From: Terrimonas pollutisoli
GTDB lineage: Bacteria; Bacteroidota; Bacteroidia; Chitinophagales; Chitinophagaceae
Assembly: GCF_029360765.1 (NCBI RefSeq)
Contig: NZ_JARKNA010000027.1
Span: 1 to 55,289 of the forward strand
DNA: 55,289 nt
Direction: 5' to 3'
Under the pieces are notes generated by a model that saw nothing but the letters and a program-made list of their open reading frames with translations, searched no databases and had not been told where the DNA came from. Position numbers and translations under genes: made by a program. Below are positions 41,340-50,070 of this stretch, piece by piece; the first letter of the stretch is position 1; every line of letters begins with the position of its first letter.

Positions 41340-42358
41340 AAACCCTGGTTACAGGAGCTACCGGCTACGTTGGCCATAATCTTGCACTCAGTTTGGCGCA
41401 GAATGGAAACATGGTCAATATTTTAGTAAGAAACACTAATTCTCCCTTAATTCCACAGCATCCGCTGATAAGAATTTTTGCAGGTGATATAACCAAAAAG
41501 GAAACGATTCTTCCTGCAATAGAAAATTGCGACACTGTATTTCATACGGCAGCCCTGGTGCGGTTTTGCTCCCGCAGGCCAACTGATTTTTATGATATTA
41601 ATGTAGAAGGTACCCGTCACATGCTTGATGCAGCCTTGAAAGCAGGAGTAAAAAAGTTTGTTTTCACCAGCACAGGCGGTGTCATCGGCCCTTCCCTGCA
41701 TAAAGAAATGAGTGAAAACTATCCCCGTGTTGCCGGGTTTACCAACGATTATGATTTGTCAAAATTTCTTGCTGAAAAATTGGTAAAGGAATATGCAGAC
41801 CTTGGCTTGCACACAGTGATTGTAACTTCCACCAAAGTGTTCGGTCCCGGCATAGATAAGCATCAGTTAAGTGTGAATAGTGTAATCAGGCGTTTCATCT
41901 CCGGCAAAATTTCTTTTTGTCCCCGGCCTGATGATTTTGTTTCAAACTATGTATTTATTGATGACCTGGTAAAGGGGCATCTGCTGGCGGCTGTAAGGGG
42001 AATAAAAGGAGAAAAGTATATTATTGGTGGCGAAAACCTTTCTTACAAGGAATTTTTTGAAAAGCTTCGCCAGGTTTCCGGCATGCGAGGAATAATCATT
42101 CCCATGCCAAAAAGTATTGCCGCTCTGTACGGCGGTTTGCATTTTATTCAGCGCAGGCTTATTGGTAAAGATCCTTTTTTCAATTCCAAAGCTGTCAGCC
42201 AGATCTATTGCAATAAATCTTTTACATCGGCAAAGGCGATAGATGAGCTCGGCTATTCTATTGCACCATTTACCGCGGCATTGCAACGAACCATTCATTC
42301 ATTTAAAATTGAATTGCATGCAAAACAAAGGTTATACCCTCATTACAGGGTCCAGTGA
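41336..42358 (+). CDS. NAD-dependent epimerase/dehydratase family protein (extended SDR)
   Basis: The 340-residue protein has the Rossmann glycine motif TGATGYVGHNLA (residues 6-17), the DFYDINVEGTRHMLDAALKAGVKKFVFTSTGGV block, the active-site YDLSK motif near residue 140 and NYVFIDDLVKGHLLA in the substrate half. The pattern is like HpnA or 3-beta-hydroxysteroid dehydrogenase/dihydroflavonol reductase-type members, which act on lipid or terpenoid-linked hydroxyls. It overlaps the upstream CPBP-like gene by 4 bases and the downstream SDR by about 40, so it is in one operon. The substrate is unknown. Confidence 0.85.
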   Translation: MKTLVTGATGYVGHNLALSLAQNGNMVNILVRNTNSPLIPQHPLIRIFAGDITKKETILPAIENCDTVFHTAALVRFCSRRPTDFYDINVEGTRHMLDAALKAGVKKFVFTSTGGVIGPSLHKEMSENYPRVAGFTNDYDLSKFLAEKLVKEYADLGLHTVIVTSTKVFGPGIDKHQLSVNSVIRRFISGKISFCPRPDDFVSNYVFIDDLVKGHLLAAVRGIKGEKYIIGGENLSYKEFFEKLRQVSGMRGIIIPMPKSIAALYGGLHFIQRRLIGKDPFFNSKAVSQIYCNKSFTSAKAIDELGYSIAPFTAALQRTIHSFKIELHAKQRLYPHYRVQ

Positions 42359-43184
42359 AGGGCTTGGAAAAGCATTCGCTATTGAATGCGCCAAACGAGG
42401 TATGAACCTTATATTGGTTGCACTTCCCGGCCCGGAGCTCTATGCACTGGCAGCACTGATAAAGGCCAACTATCCTGTAGAAGTAGTATGTATTGGTAAA
42501 GACCTGTGCAGGGATGAAAGCTGCATGGAACTATATGCTGAAGTGGCCGCATTGAATTTACAGGTGAACATGCTGATCAACAATGCAGGTATTGGCAGCA
42601 CCATATTATTTGAAGAAGGAAGCCCGGTTTTGTTTGAAAAACAGATACGGTTAAATGTATTGGCAACAACGCTGATCACCCGCCTGTTTCTTCCCATGCT
42701 TCAGCGTCATGCCCGTTCTTATATATTGAATGTCGGCAGCCTTGCCTCCTTTTTTTACCTGCCTAAAAAACAGGTATATGGCGCTACAAAATCTTTTATT
42801 TATTTCTTCTCTAAAAGCCTGAGAGAAGAGTTAAGCAACAGCAATGTGCAGGTAAGTGTTTTATGTCCCGGCGGTATCAACACCAACCCAACCCTTACAC
42901 TGATGAATAAGACCGGTAACTGTATTTCCCGCTTGTCGGTAATGAATCCCGAAGAGGTGGTGCCCATTGCTATCAATGGCCTGCTCAGTGGGAAAGAAGT
43001 GATTATTCCCGGAAGGCTGAACAATTTTTTCATGTTGCTCGATAAAATGTTACCTGCCTTTTTAAAAAAGCTATTGACGGGCAGTACTATGAAAAAATTA
43101 GATACGAACAATCAGCTTAGCAGGTACCTGGCACCTTCAATGGTTACTCTGGTTGTTCCTTCGTCTAAGCATAATCTGAATTAA
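42318..43184 (+). CDS. Short-chain dehydrogenase (classical SDR)
   Basis: From the ATG at 42318 the product is 288 residues and starts at the cofactor motif (TLITGSSEGLGKAFAIECAKRG). It has INNAGIG near residue 90, the catalytic YGATKSF near residue 153 and VSVLCPGGINTNPTL after it. The frame is open further upstream, inside the epimerase-like gene, but that extension lacks family character. The natural start overlaps the upstream gene by 41 bases. Similar SDRs (DltE/11-beta-HSD-like) act on lipids, sterols or other hydrophobic alcohols. The protein probably works with the neighbouring epimerase-like and hydroxylase-like proteins. Confidence 0.85.
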   Translation: MQNKGYTLITGSSEGLGKAFAIECAKRGMNLILVALPGPELYALAALIKANYPVEVVCIGKDLCRDESCMELYAEVAALNLQVNMLINNAGIGSTILFEEGSPVLFEKQIRLNVLATTLITRLFLPMLQRHARSYILNVGSLASFFYLPKKQVYGATKSFIYFFSKSLREELSNSNVQVSVLCPGGINTNPTLTLMNKTGNCISRLSVMNPEEVVPIAINGLLSGKEVIIPGRLNNFFMLLDKMLPAFLKKLLTGSTMKKLDTNNQLSRYLAPSMVTLVVPSSKHNLN

Positions 43185-43222
43185 CTATATCAAACAATTT
43201 CCATTAATCATTAAACCTTTTT

Positions 43223-43843
43223 GTGAGCACAAGATCTTTTTATGCAAGCTGGAAGACAAGAAGTTTTTCAGAGATGCAATGCTATGCTGTTTTTCTTTTC
43301 CTGCTGAGCCCTGTTAGTTACTGCATCATTCAATCCGAAAATAGTATCGGCATTCTTTTTCATGGATTGCTTTTTATGACCGGCTTTATTGTCTTTACTT
43401 TTTTAGAATACATTGCCCATCGTTTCTGGATGTATGGCAAGGAAGAAAAACATCCCGGCAAAAGCCTGGAACAACACATGCATCATCACCGGCACCCAAC
43501 GGAATTAAAGATCACGACAGGTATGAGAAACTTTTTGTTATTAGCCAATATAGTGTTGATTGCGCTGTCATGTTGGTTAGATAATTACTTTACTTTTTTT
43601 GCAGGATGTTATTCCGGGTTTGTTTATTACTGTTTTATGCATGTCTTTTTGCATCAGCCCTGGGCTAAAAAGGTTTTTCCTAATCTGCAGTCATCACATA
43701 TTCATCACCACTGCAAATACCCTGATCGCTGTTTCGGTACCTGCCACACGGGTTGGGACAAACTATTTAATACCAGTGTGCCAAAAACAGTTAAGATTTC
43801 AGACGGGATCATTGATTTCTATTTTAGAAAATCGGGACATTAA
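43223..43843 (+). CDS. Fatty acid hydroxylase-like membrane protein
   Basis: Starts with GTG at 43223, giving 206 residues with about four hydrophobic segments. The di-iron histidine clusters of the fatty acid hydroxylase superfamily are present: EYIAHRFWMYG, EQHMHHHRHP, YCFMHVFLHQPW and SHIHHHCKYPDRCFGT. It differs from the window's other hydroxylase (24068-24739) in length and in the spacing between clusters. As last gene of the operon it probably adds a hydroxyl group to a lipid or terpenoid handled by the two SDR enzymes. The substrate is unknown. Confidence 0.8.
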   Translation: MSTRSFYASWKTRSFSEMQCYAVFLFLLSPVSYCIIQSENSIGILFHGLLFMTGFIVFTFLEYIAHRFWMYGKEEKHPGKSLEQHMHHHRHPTELKITTGMRNFLLLANIVLIALSCWLDNYFTFFAGCYSGFVYYCFMHVFLHQPWAKKVFPNLQSSHIHHHCKYPDRCFGTCHTGWDKLFNTSVPKTVKISDGIIDFYFRKSGH

Positions 43844-43858
43844 AAGCCCTGTTTCCAG

Positions 43859-43866
43859 TACCTTTG
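43859..43866 (+). promoter_or_regulatory. Bacteroidota -7 promoter box (TACCTTTG) for lysS
   Basis: A TAnnTTTG match, 22 bases before the lysS ATG at 43889, in the gap after the hydroxylase-like gene. It indicates that lysS is transcribed separately from the upstream operon. Confidence 0.6.
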
Positions 43867-43888
43867 CCGCAATTTTGAAAACAGCGTA

Positions 43889-45427
43889 ATGAGTACACAA
43901 CAATTGTCCGAACAGGAACAACTTCGCCGCGAAAAACTGGCTGAACTGATCATGATGGGAATTGAGCCCTATCCGGCGCCTTTATATCCCGTAAACTCCA
44001 ACTCAGTTTATATAAAACAAAACTATTCGGAAGAGAGAAAAGAAGAATTTGCAGATGTATGCGTAGCCGGCCGCATCATGAGTGTGAGAGATATGGGGAA
44101 AGCCAATTTTGCCGTGATACAGGATGCATATGGAAAAATTCAATTGTATATCCGCCGCGATGATATTTGCCCCGGGGAAGACAAAAGCCTCTATGATATT
44201 GTTTGGAAGAAATTGCTGGATATCAGTGATATCATCGGTGTTAGGGGATATGCGTTTATTACCAAAACAGGCGAAACCTCTATCCATGTTAAGGAACTTA
44301 CGCTGCTGAGCAAATCGTTACGACCACTGCCCATTGTAAAGGAAGCGGAAGGACAGACCTTTGATGCCGTTACGGACCCGGAGTTTCGCTATCGCCAGCG
44401 ATATGCTGACCTGATCATTAATCCGTCTATCAAAGAAACCTTTATCAAAAGAACAAAACTGATTAACTCTATCCGGGAGTTCTTAAATGCTAAAGGCGCC
44501 CTGGAAGTGGACACACCGGTATTGCAAAATATTCCGGGTGGTGCTGCTGCAAGACCCTTCATTACTCACCATAATGCCCTGGATGTTCCTTTCTATTTGC
44601 GTGTGGCCAACGAATTATACCTGAAAAGACTGATCGTGGGTGGTTTTGACTGGGTATACGAGTTCAGCCGCAACTTCCGCAACGAAGGTATGGACCGCAC
44701 ACACAACCCGGAATTTACTATTCTTGAATTTTATACTGCCTACAAAGATTATTTGTGGATGATGGAAACAACCGAGCAACTGCTTGAAAAGGCGGCACTG
44801 GATGTTTGCCATTCAACCGATGTGCAGGTTGCCGACACAACCATTTCCTTTAAAGCGCCTTTTAAACGCATCAGTATTTACGATGCGATTAAAGAACACA
44901 CCGGATTTGATGTTAGCAAAATGAATGAAGATCAAATGCGTTCAGTTTGTAAACAACTGCAAATTCATGTTGACAATACCATGGGTAAAGGGAAACTGAT
45001 CGATGCCATCTTTGGTGAAAAATGCGAGCATCATTATATACAACCTACGTTCATTATTGATTATCCCGTTGAAATGAGCCCACTGACCAAAAAGCACCGG
45101 GACAAACAAGGCCTGGTGGAGCGTTTTGAACTCATGATCAACGGTAAAGAGATAGCTAATGCTTACACCGAGTTGAATGACCCGATTGATCAGCGGGAGC
45201 GATTTGAAGAGCAGGTGAAATTGATGGAAAGAGGCGATGATGAAGCTATGTTTATTGATTACGATTTCTTAAGGGCCTTAGAATACGGTATGCCTCCGAC
45301 ATCCGGAATTGGTTTTGGGATAGACAGGTTGTGTATGTTACTGACCAACCAACCATCGATCCAGGATGTGCTTTTCTTTCCGCAGATGCGGCCCGAAAAA
45401 ATACAGGAACAGGTTACTGCCGAATAA
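43889..45427 (+). CDS. lysS: Lysine--tRNA ligase, class II
   Basis: LysRS charges tRNA-Lys. The 512-residue protein has an N-terminal OB-fold anticodon domain (about 50-165; VAGRIMSVRDMGKANFAVIQD), then the class II core with motif 1 around residue 205 (INSIREFLNAKGALEVDTPVL), motif 2 FSRNFRNEGMDRTHNPEFTI around 255, and motif 3 SGIGFGIDRLCML around 475. Length and order are normal. A bidirectional terminator follows immediately. Confidence 0.97.
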   Translation: MSTQQLSEQEQLRREKLAELIMMGIEPYPAPLYPVNSNSVYIKQNYSEERKEEFADVCVAGRIMSVRDMGKANFAVIQDAYGKIQLYIRRDDICPGEDKSLYDIVWKKLLDISDIIGVRGYAFITKTGETSIHVKELTLLSKSLRPLPIVKEAEGQTFDAVTDPEFRYRQRYADLIINPSIKETFIKRTKLINSIREFLNAKGALEVDTPVLQNIPGGAAARPFITHHNALDVPFYLRVANELYLKRLIVGGFDWVYEFSRNFRNEGMDRTHNPEFTILEFYTAYKDYLWMMETTEQLLEKAALDVCHSTDVQVADTTISFKAPFKRISIYDAIKEHTGFDVSKMNEDQMRSVCKQLQIHVDNTMGKGKLIDAIFGEKCEHHYIQPTFIIDYPVEMSPLTKKHRDKQGLVERFELMINGKEIANAYTELNDPIDQRERFEEQVKLMERGDDEAMFIDYDFLRALEYGMPPTSGIGFGIDRLCMLLTNQPSIQDVLFFPQMRPEKIQEQVTAE

Positions 45428-45428
45428 T

Positions 45429-45462
45429 AAAAAACCCATCCGTCGCGGCAGATGGGTTTTTT
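45429..45462. terminator. Bidirectional terminator after lysS
   Basis: AAAACCCATC pairs with GATGGGTTTT around a 10-base loop, with A and T runs on both sides. It serves lysS and the convergent coiled-coil gene. Confidence 0.85.
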
Positions 45463-45476
45463 ACTCATGTGGATGA

Positions 45477-45758
45477 TCAGGAATTCGGAGTTTCTTCTAC
45501 CACTTCAAGCCTATTATCTGCTGAAAACTTATCCCGGTAAGCCTGGAATCTTTCGCTTAGATCGTTCACGGATTCAATTCCCTTGTCAATGCTTTCGTGT
45601 ACATCGGGTAAAGACTGATCAAGCAGTTGAACACCCAGGTTTATATTTTCCGCTTCGATCTGCGACACTTTTTTAAGTACAGAGGTCTGGCTATTCTTCA
45701 GATCATCCAGCTCCCGCAGTATTTTATCCATCATTTCGAGCTTTTGCCTTTTTTCCAT
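45477..45758 (-). CDS. Small coiled-coil protein
   Basis: From the ATG at 45758 the product is 93 residues, mostly helix with heptad-like hydrophobic spacing (LEMMDKILRELDDLKNSQTSVLKKVSQIEAENINLGVQLLDQ), no signal peptide or membrane segment, and an acidic tail (VVEETPNS). The open frame extends nine codons upstream. It is convergent with lysS across a shared terminator. No named family is recognised; similar small helical proteins in Bacteroidota are annotated hypothetical. Confidence 0.65.
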   Translation of the reverse strand: MEKRQKLEMMDKILRELDDLKNSQTSVLKKVSQIEAENINLGVQLLDQSLPDVHESIDKGIESVNDLSERFQAYRDKFSADNRLEVVEETPNS

Positions 45759-45874
45759 AATTGAAAGTTTTAGTATGGAAAACAAAGACTATGCAAAAAA
45801 GCCGGGTGGGAATAATAAATTTCTAATGTATTGATTATCTGTCGTTAGAATTAGAGCGATATTTCCCGGACTGC

Positions 45875-46696
45875 TCAATCAACAAACAAATCCCTGTACA
45901 ATTTTGCCCCTTCTACAACCGAATACTTGCCTAGATCAGTAATACCCTCGGTTGCAAATACTTCCTCGTCAATAAAGCAATTGCCGGTGTACTGAGCAGA
46001 AGGCTTGCTGAAAATATAATAAGCTGCATCAGCTAATATTTCCGGGGTACGGCTCATTTTGGCCAATGCTTCGCCACCTAACAGATTTCTTACCGCCGCT
46101 GTGTCGATAGTTGTTTTTGGCCAGAGCGCATTGGAAGCAACATTGTATTCTTTCAACTCGGCAGCCCAACCCATCGCCATCATACTCATATTATATTTAG
46201 TAATCGTATATGCGATATGACCCTTCAGCCATTTTGGATCCAGGTTAACCGGCGGTGATAAAGTAAGGATATGGGCATTGGAAGATTTTTTTAAATATGG
46301 AATGCAAGCTTTTGTTACAAAAAAAGTTCCCCGAACATTGATGTCATGCATTAAGTCAAATCGTTTGGGGTCAGTCTGTTCGGTAGCACTCAATGAAATC
46401 GCCGAAGCATTGTTCACTAAAATATCAATACCTCCAAATCTTTCAACCCCTTTGTCCACTACGTTTTGTATTTGATCTTCAAAGCGTATATCACATTGTA
46501 CGGCCAAAGCCTGTCCGCCAACTCTCTCCATTTCTTCGGCCGCAGAAAAAATAGTACCGCCCAATTTTGCATTTTCCTCCACAGTTTTTGCCGCAATGAT
46601 AATATTGGCTCCTTCTTTTGCAAGACGAAGTGCTATAGCTTTGCCAATACCGCGGCTGGCTCCGGTAATTAATACAGTTTTGTTTTTCAAAGACAT
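45875..46696 (-). CDS. SDR oxidoreductase, HSDL2-like
   Basis: From the ATG at 46696 the product is 273 residues. It has TGASRGIGKAIALRLAKEGANIIIAAKTVEENAKLGGTIFSAAEEME near the N-terminus, a pattern particular to HSDL2-type SDRs, NNASAISLSATEQTDPKRFDLMHDINVRGTFF, the catalytic Tyr in YTITKYNMSMMAMG, and PKTTIDTAAVRNLLGG towards the end. Metazoan HSDL2 is peroxisomal; bacterial homologues probably act on acyl-CoA or ketone groups, which is an inference. The open frame is 30 codons longer, but SDRs start at MSLKNKTVLITG. Confidence 0.88.
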   Translation of the reverse strand: MSLKNKTVLITGASRGIGKAIALRLAKEGANIIIAAKTVEENAKLGGTIFSAAEEMERVGGQALAVQCDIRFEDQIQNVVDKGVERFGGIDILVNNASAISLSATEQTDPKRFDLMHDINVRGTFFVTKACIPYLKKSSNAHILTLSPPVNLDPKWLKGHIAYTITKYNMSMMAMGWAAELKEYNVASNALWPKTTIDTAAVRNLLGGEALAKMSRTPEILADAAYYIFSKPSAQYTGNCFIDEEVFATEGITDLGKYSVVEGAKLYRDLFVD

Positions 46697-46951
46697 AGCA
46701 ATTGATTTTGAAACCGGAAGATACAAAAACAGGTGATGCCCGCAGGTGTTTTCATCGTAGATATCCCTTGTTAGCAGTAAATTCAATAGTTAAAGAATCT
46801 GTAAAAATTGCTCTGGCACTAAATGAAAACGTAGATTAGTTTTGAGAATGTAGTTGAACGATACCAATTACAGTCCGTTTTAAGCGTCCCGTTTTTGATC
46901 CAAATATCCAACAACTGAAAAAGCCTTTTAAGGCTCGTCCTAACCGAAATG

Positions 46952-46979
46952 CAATCCCGCTCTCCCAAGAGCGGGATTG
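46952..46979 (-). terminator. Perfect 12-bp hairpin downstream of lptC
   Basis: CAATCCCGCTCT pairs perfectly with AGAGCGGGATTG around CCCA. It follows lptC (minus strand, ending at 47032) but has no T run in that direction, so it is either a factor-assisted terminator or an mRNA 3'-end stabiliser. Confidence 0.5.
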
Positions 46980-47031
46980 GTATTTTAATTCTTCGCCAAA
47001 CGCAGGAGATGGGCCTGGTTCTATTTGTTAT

Positions 47032-47583
47032 TTATTCAGCAAAGCCGCTATCATTTATTTGCCACGTACCAATTGGCGATTTAAATCGAACCGTTTTCAG
47101 ATCCTGCGTTGCCTCCATTCCTTTACCGCCCGTTAGATCATTACCAGGTGACTTGTATGTTGCCACGCTATCTGTATAGAAGATTTCTTTGTTCTGGTCC
47201 CACCACAAATCGTGACAACGGAGTGTATCGCCCTTCACTGTTATCACTACCACACTGTCCCGCAAATAAACTTTGTTAAGAGTCTCAAAGTATTTTCCAT
47301 ACTTAGCATCGAGCTTTGTTTCAATTTTTGTACTGTCGTCATAAAAATCAACATGGAGCTTCTTGGGAAACTCGACATATTGCGTATCCGTCATCACCCG
47401 CAACATTAATGGAGCCACCAGCCTGGCTTTCATCACTCCTCCCTGGCTCATATAGCTTTCCACGTTGGTAGCCTCTTCCTGCATCACTTTATTCCTGGTC
47501 CATTTATCAATTTCCTCCTGGCTATTTTCACAACTAACAAAACAGCAGCTCAATAATAGGGCTGCTGCAATAAAATATTTCAT
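47032..47583 (-). CDS. lptC: LPS export lipoprotein LptC
   Basis: From the ATG at 47583 the product is 183 residues. It has a lipoprotein signal with lipobox FVSC (cysteine at residue 18) and then the LptC domain of beta-jellyroll repeats: EATNVESYMSQGGVMKARLVAPLMLRV, VEFPKKLHVDFYDDSTKIETKLDAKYGKYFETLNKVYLRDSVVV and VKSP-like repeats at the end. LptC takes lipopolysaccharide from the LptBFG complex and passes it to LptA. The Bacteroidota version is usually a lipoprotein rather than single-span. It follows an outer membrane protein and coaX in a conserved order. Confidence 0.86.
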   Translation of the reverse strand: MKYFIAAALLLSCCFVSCENSQEEIDKWTRNKVMQEEATNVESYMSQGGVMKARLVAPLMLRVMTDTQYVEFPKKLHVDFYDDSTKIETKLDAKYGKYFETLNKVYLRDSVVVITVKGDTLRCHDLWWDQNKEIFYTDSVATYKSPGNDLTGGKGMEATQDLKTVRFKSPIGTWQINDSGFAE

Positions 47584-47599
47584 TATGGAGGAGACTCCG

Positions 47600-49021
47600 T
47601 TAGTCATATTTTCTTTTTGTAAACCAAAGATCGCTTAACGAAAAGCCGGCTGATAACCTGAAGAGATTTTCTTTTAACACATTGTCATTACCCCCACGTT
47701 TGATAAACTCAAACGCCAGGTTGATCAGGGTATACTGTTCATTCTGCCGGTTATAATTACGCAAAGGCAATCCCATGCCAAATGACGCTCCAAATACAGG
47801 TATTTTATTATCGTTAAAACGGATATACTCAGGACCAAAAAAAGCACCGGCCCTATAAGCTACGTTGCTGAAATAATTTGCTTTGGGGATGGGTCTTAAC
47901 TGTGTTCCTATTCTTAACTCCCATTTATCCCGTACCGATGGATCTGCCTGTCCATAAGTCCGGTAATCCGTCCATTTAGTATTTGCATAGTCAATCCCGA
48001 TTAACCAACCGGCTTTTTTGGCAGATACAAATCTCTCCAAAACAAAACCAGCGGTATAAGAGCTTGGGTAAACAATAGGCCCTTTTAAATTCTTTTGATC
48101 CAATACACTGTCGATCCTGATATTGCCGGTTGACTCGTCAAAAAAATAAGTTTCGCGGATAATATCTCTTGAAGCGTCAAGGTCCTGTTTCCAGTTACCA
48201 TTTAAACCAAAGGTCAGGTACAGATCTGGCTTCAACTTGGTTTCATATTGAAGACCTGCATTGAAATATAGGCTGCCGTAGGTTGTCTTCGTTTGAAAGT
48301 TTCCACTGGTATATTGTATCGAATCATTGAGGATTGACCGGCGAACACTATAATCTTGTTTTCCAAAAAGATAGCCTCCATTGATACCCAAACTGAGAGC
48401 TTGTGTCTTGCTAAAGTTGATTTTAAAACCTGTTCCGGCTGACGCAAGATAGGAACCGCCATCGCCCTGGTTGACGGTGACCGCTGTATCAATATAGCTG
48501 CCTGAACCGGGATCTGTTAGCCGCTCAATCTTGTTGATATTATAACTGATCCTTGTTATGGGTCGCAAGCCAAAGCTAATTCCCCAATTGGGCCTGATTG
48601 GCAGACCAACCTGCACATGGGAAAACAAGGCATTACTTGCAGAGAACTTCTCGGTAACATTTGGCTCCCGCAAGGTTCGGTTTTCAAAATTTAGCCCGAT
48701 ATCGAGAATTGCCCGGCCCTTTGCTATTTTTTTAGCGGTTTGCTCCTTTAACGTTTGAAACGAACCATAAGAAGCTGGGTTATTGAAATTGATAGAAAGA
48801 ACATCAGCGTAGCCCGACGAAATGCTGCCCATTCCGCGGCTGTTTATATTAGTTGAAGGAACAATATCACCTAGTCCATAACGGCTGTAAGGTGAGTTAT
48901 CCTGGGAAAAAACGTGAACAGAACTCAACGAAAAGCAGGCAATTAGTACGAGGTTTATCTTAATCCGGGAAACTTTTAACACATTGATTTTCTTAGAGGT
49001 TATTAACTTCGCTGATGGCAT
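47600..49021 (-). CDS. Outer membrane beta-barrel protein (coaX-lptC locus)
   Basis: The product is 473 residues if the ATG at 49021 is used; a GTG at 48982 gives a more natural signal peptide (VLKVSRIKINLVLIACFSLSSVHVFSQ). The mature part starts DNSPYSRYGLGDIVPSTNINSRGMGSISSGY and continues as many amphipathic strands with aromatic ends, like FadL/OmpP1-type barrels. The order coaX - barrel - lptC is conserved in Bacteroidota, and its overlap with coaX (29 bases in the longer form) implies one operon. The transported substrate is not known. Confidence 0.8.
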   Translation of the reverse strand: MPSAKLITSKKINVLKVSRIKINLVLIACFSLSSVHVFSQDNSPYSRYGLGDIVPSTNINSRGMGSISSGYADVLSINFNNPASYGSFQTLKEQTAKKIAKGRAILDIGLNFENRTLREPNVTEKFSASNALFSHVQVGLPIRPNWGISFGLRPITRISYNINKIERLTDPGSGSYIDTAVTVNQGDGGSYLASAGTGFKINFSKTQALSLGINGGYLFGKQDYSVRRSILNDSIQYTSGNFQTKTTYGSLYFNAGLQYETKLKPDLYLTFGLNGNWKQDLDASRDIIRETYFFDESTGNIRIDSVLDQKNLKGPIVYPSSYTAGFVLERFVSAKKAGWLIGIDYANTKWTDYRTYGQADPSVRDKWELRIGTQLRPIPKANYFSNVAYRAGAFFGPEYIRFNDNKIPVFGASFGMGLPLRNYNRQNEQYTLINLAFEFIKRGGNDNVLKENLFRLSAGFSLSDLWFTKRKYD

Positions 49022-49721
49022 AAAGACCCTTAAATATTAAATCAGGGTCTGCAAATATCTTGTTTTTAAGGTGCGAAGCCAAATGCACTATATCTCCCCC
49101 GGTTAACAGCACGTTAAAGTTGTCGAATTTTTTAGCGTATTCATCGATAAATCCGTCGATTTCGTAGGCCATTCCGAGCACAGCCCCGCTTAGCATGTTG
49201 CTTTTGGTATCATATCCTATCAATGGTACGTTACTATCTGCCTCCACCAAAGGAAGCTTGGCGGTAAAATGATTCATTGCTTTTAAACGCATTTCCATCC
49301 CCGGGGAGATACTGCCACCAACCAATTCGTGATACTTATTGATAAAATTATAGGTGATGCAGGTGCCCAGGCCAATAACAAGATTATTGCGGCGGGGATA
49401 AAAATGGACGGCCGCTGCAGTTAAGGCCAGCCTGTCTGCTCCAATTGTTTCAGGCTTACCGACAGGAGTGGTGAAAGCAAGTTTGGTTAAATGACTAAGT
49501 CGATGAAATTTTGTCTGCTTTGTCAGCAACTCTTCCATAACAGGATTATGATCGATCACCGACGACAGGATCGACTTGCGGGGATTGAAATCATTAATCA
49601 GGGCTTGAATTGTTTGATCCGAATCGTCTTTCAGTACGATTATTTTTTCCAGCCCAGCGTTTTTGAAAACAGCGCATTTGCGCCGGGTATTTCCGAAATC
49701 AAAACAGAGAGTGACAGACAC
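48993..49721 (-). CDS. coaX: Type III pantothenate kinase
   Basis: CoaX phosphorylates pantothenate, the first step of coenzyme A synthesis. The product (242 residues from a GTG at 49721; the open frame continues upstream to an ATG at 49763 with an atypical hydrophobic extension) has the phosphate loop CFDFGNTRRKCAVF, the pantothenate motif TIGADRLALTAAA with its catalytic Asp, and LGTCITYNF plus the later GGSISPGMEMR and TGGDIVHLA motifs. Length is normal. It is the first gene of the coaX-OMP-lptC operon. Confidence 0.86.
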   Translation of the reverse strand: MSVTLCFDFGNTRRKCAVFKNAGLEKIIVLKDDSDQTIQALINDFNPRKSILSSVIDHNPVMEELLTKQTKFHRLSHLTKLAFTTPVGKPETIGADRLALTAAAVHFYPRRNNLVIGLGTCITYNFINKYHELVGGSISPGMEMRLKAMNHFTAKLPLVEADSNVPLIGYDTKSNMLSGAVLGMAYEIDGFIDEYAKKFDNFNVLLTGGDIVHLASHLKNKIFADPDLIFKGLYAISEVNNL

Positions 49722-49798
49722 GAAAATAAAAAGTTTGAATAAAAATATGATTTTTAATGGCATAAACAGATAACCCGCCTATACGCCTGATTTAAATT

Positions 49799-49808
49799 TA
49801 TACGTATA
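49799..49808 (+). promoter_or_regulatory. TATACGTATA palindrome, probable antitoxin operator
   Basis: A 10-base perfect palindrome, 19 bases before the antitoxin start, in an AT-rich promoter region. Ribbon-helix-helix antitoxins typically autoregulate at such sites. Confidence 0.45.
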
Positions 49809-49827
49809 TTTATAAAAATCGTTTACG

Positions 49828-50070
49828 ATGACAGTAAAATTAAATCTTACCATTAATGAAAAGGTAGCCGCAAAAAGCAAAAAATATGCGGCTAAAAAAG
49901 GAGTTTCGGTCAGCAAGCTGGTGGAAGAATACCTGGATAAATTGACTAAAAAGGAAGAAGAGAAAAAGGAAAAAAATTTTGTAAAGAGAAACGCGGGTAC
50001 ATTGCGTATAAAAATAAAATCTGTTGAAAAAGCGAAAAGCGAATATTTAAAAAATAAATATGAACTATAA
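49828..50070 (+). CDS. DUF6364-type antitoxin (ribbon-helix-helix-like)
   Basis: The 80-residue protein has the N-terminal strand and helix pattern of RHH antitoxins (TVKLNLTINEKVAAKSKKYAAKKGVSVSKLVEEYLDKL), matching the DUF6364 family, and a lysine-rich helical tail that would cover the toxin. It overlaps the PIN toxin gene by 11 bases, the usual antitoxin-first arrangement. A TATACGTATA palindrome upstream is a likely operator. The target of the pair is not known. Confidence 0.82.
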   Translation: MTVKLNLTINEKVAAKSKKYAAKKGVSVSKLVEEYLDKLTKKEEEKKEKNFVKRNAGTLRIKIKSVEKAKSEYLKNKYEL

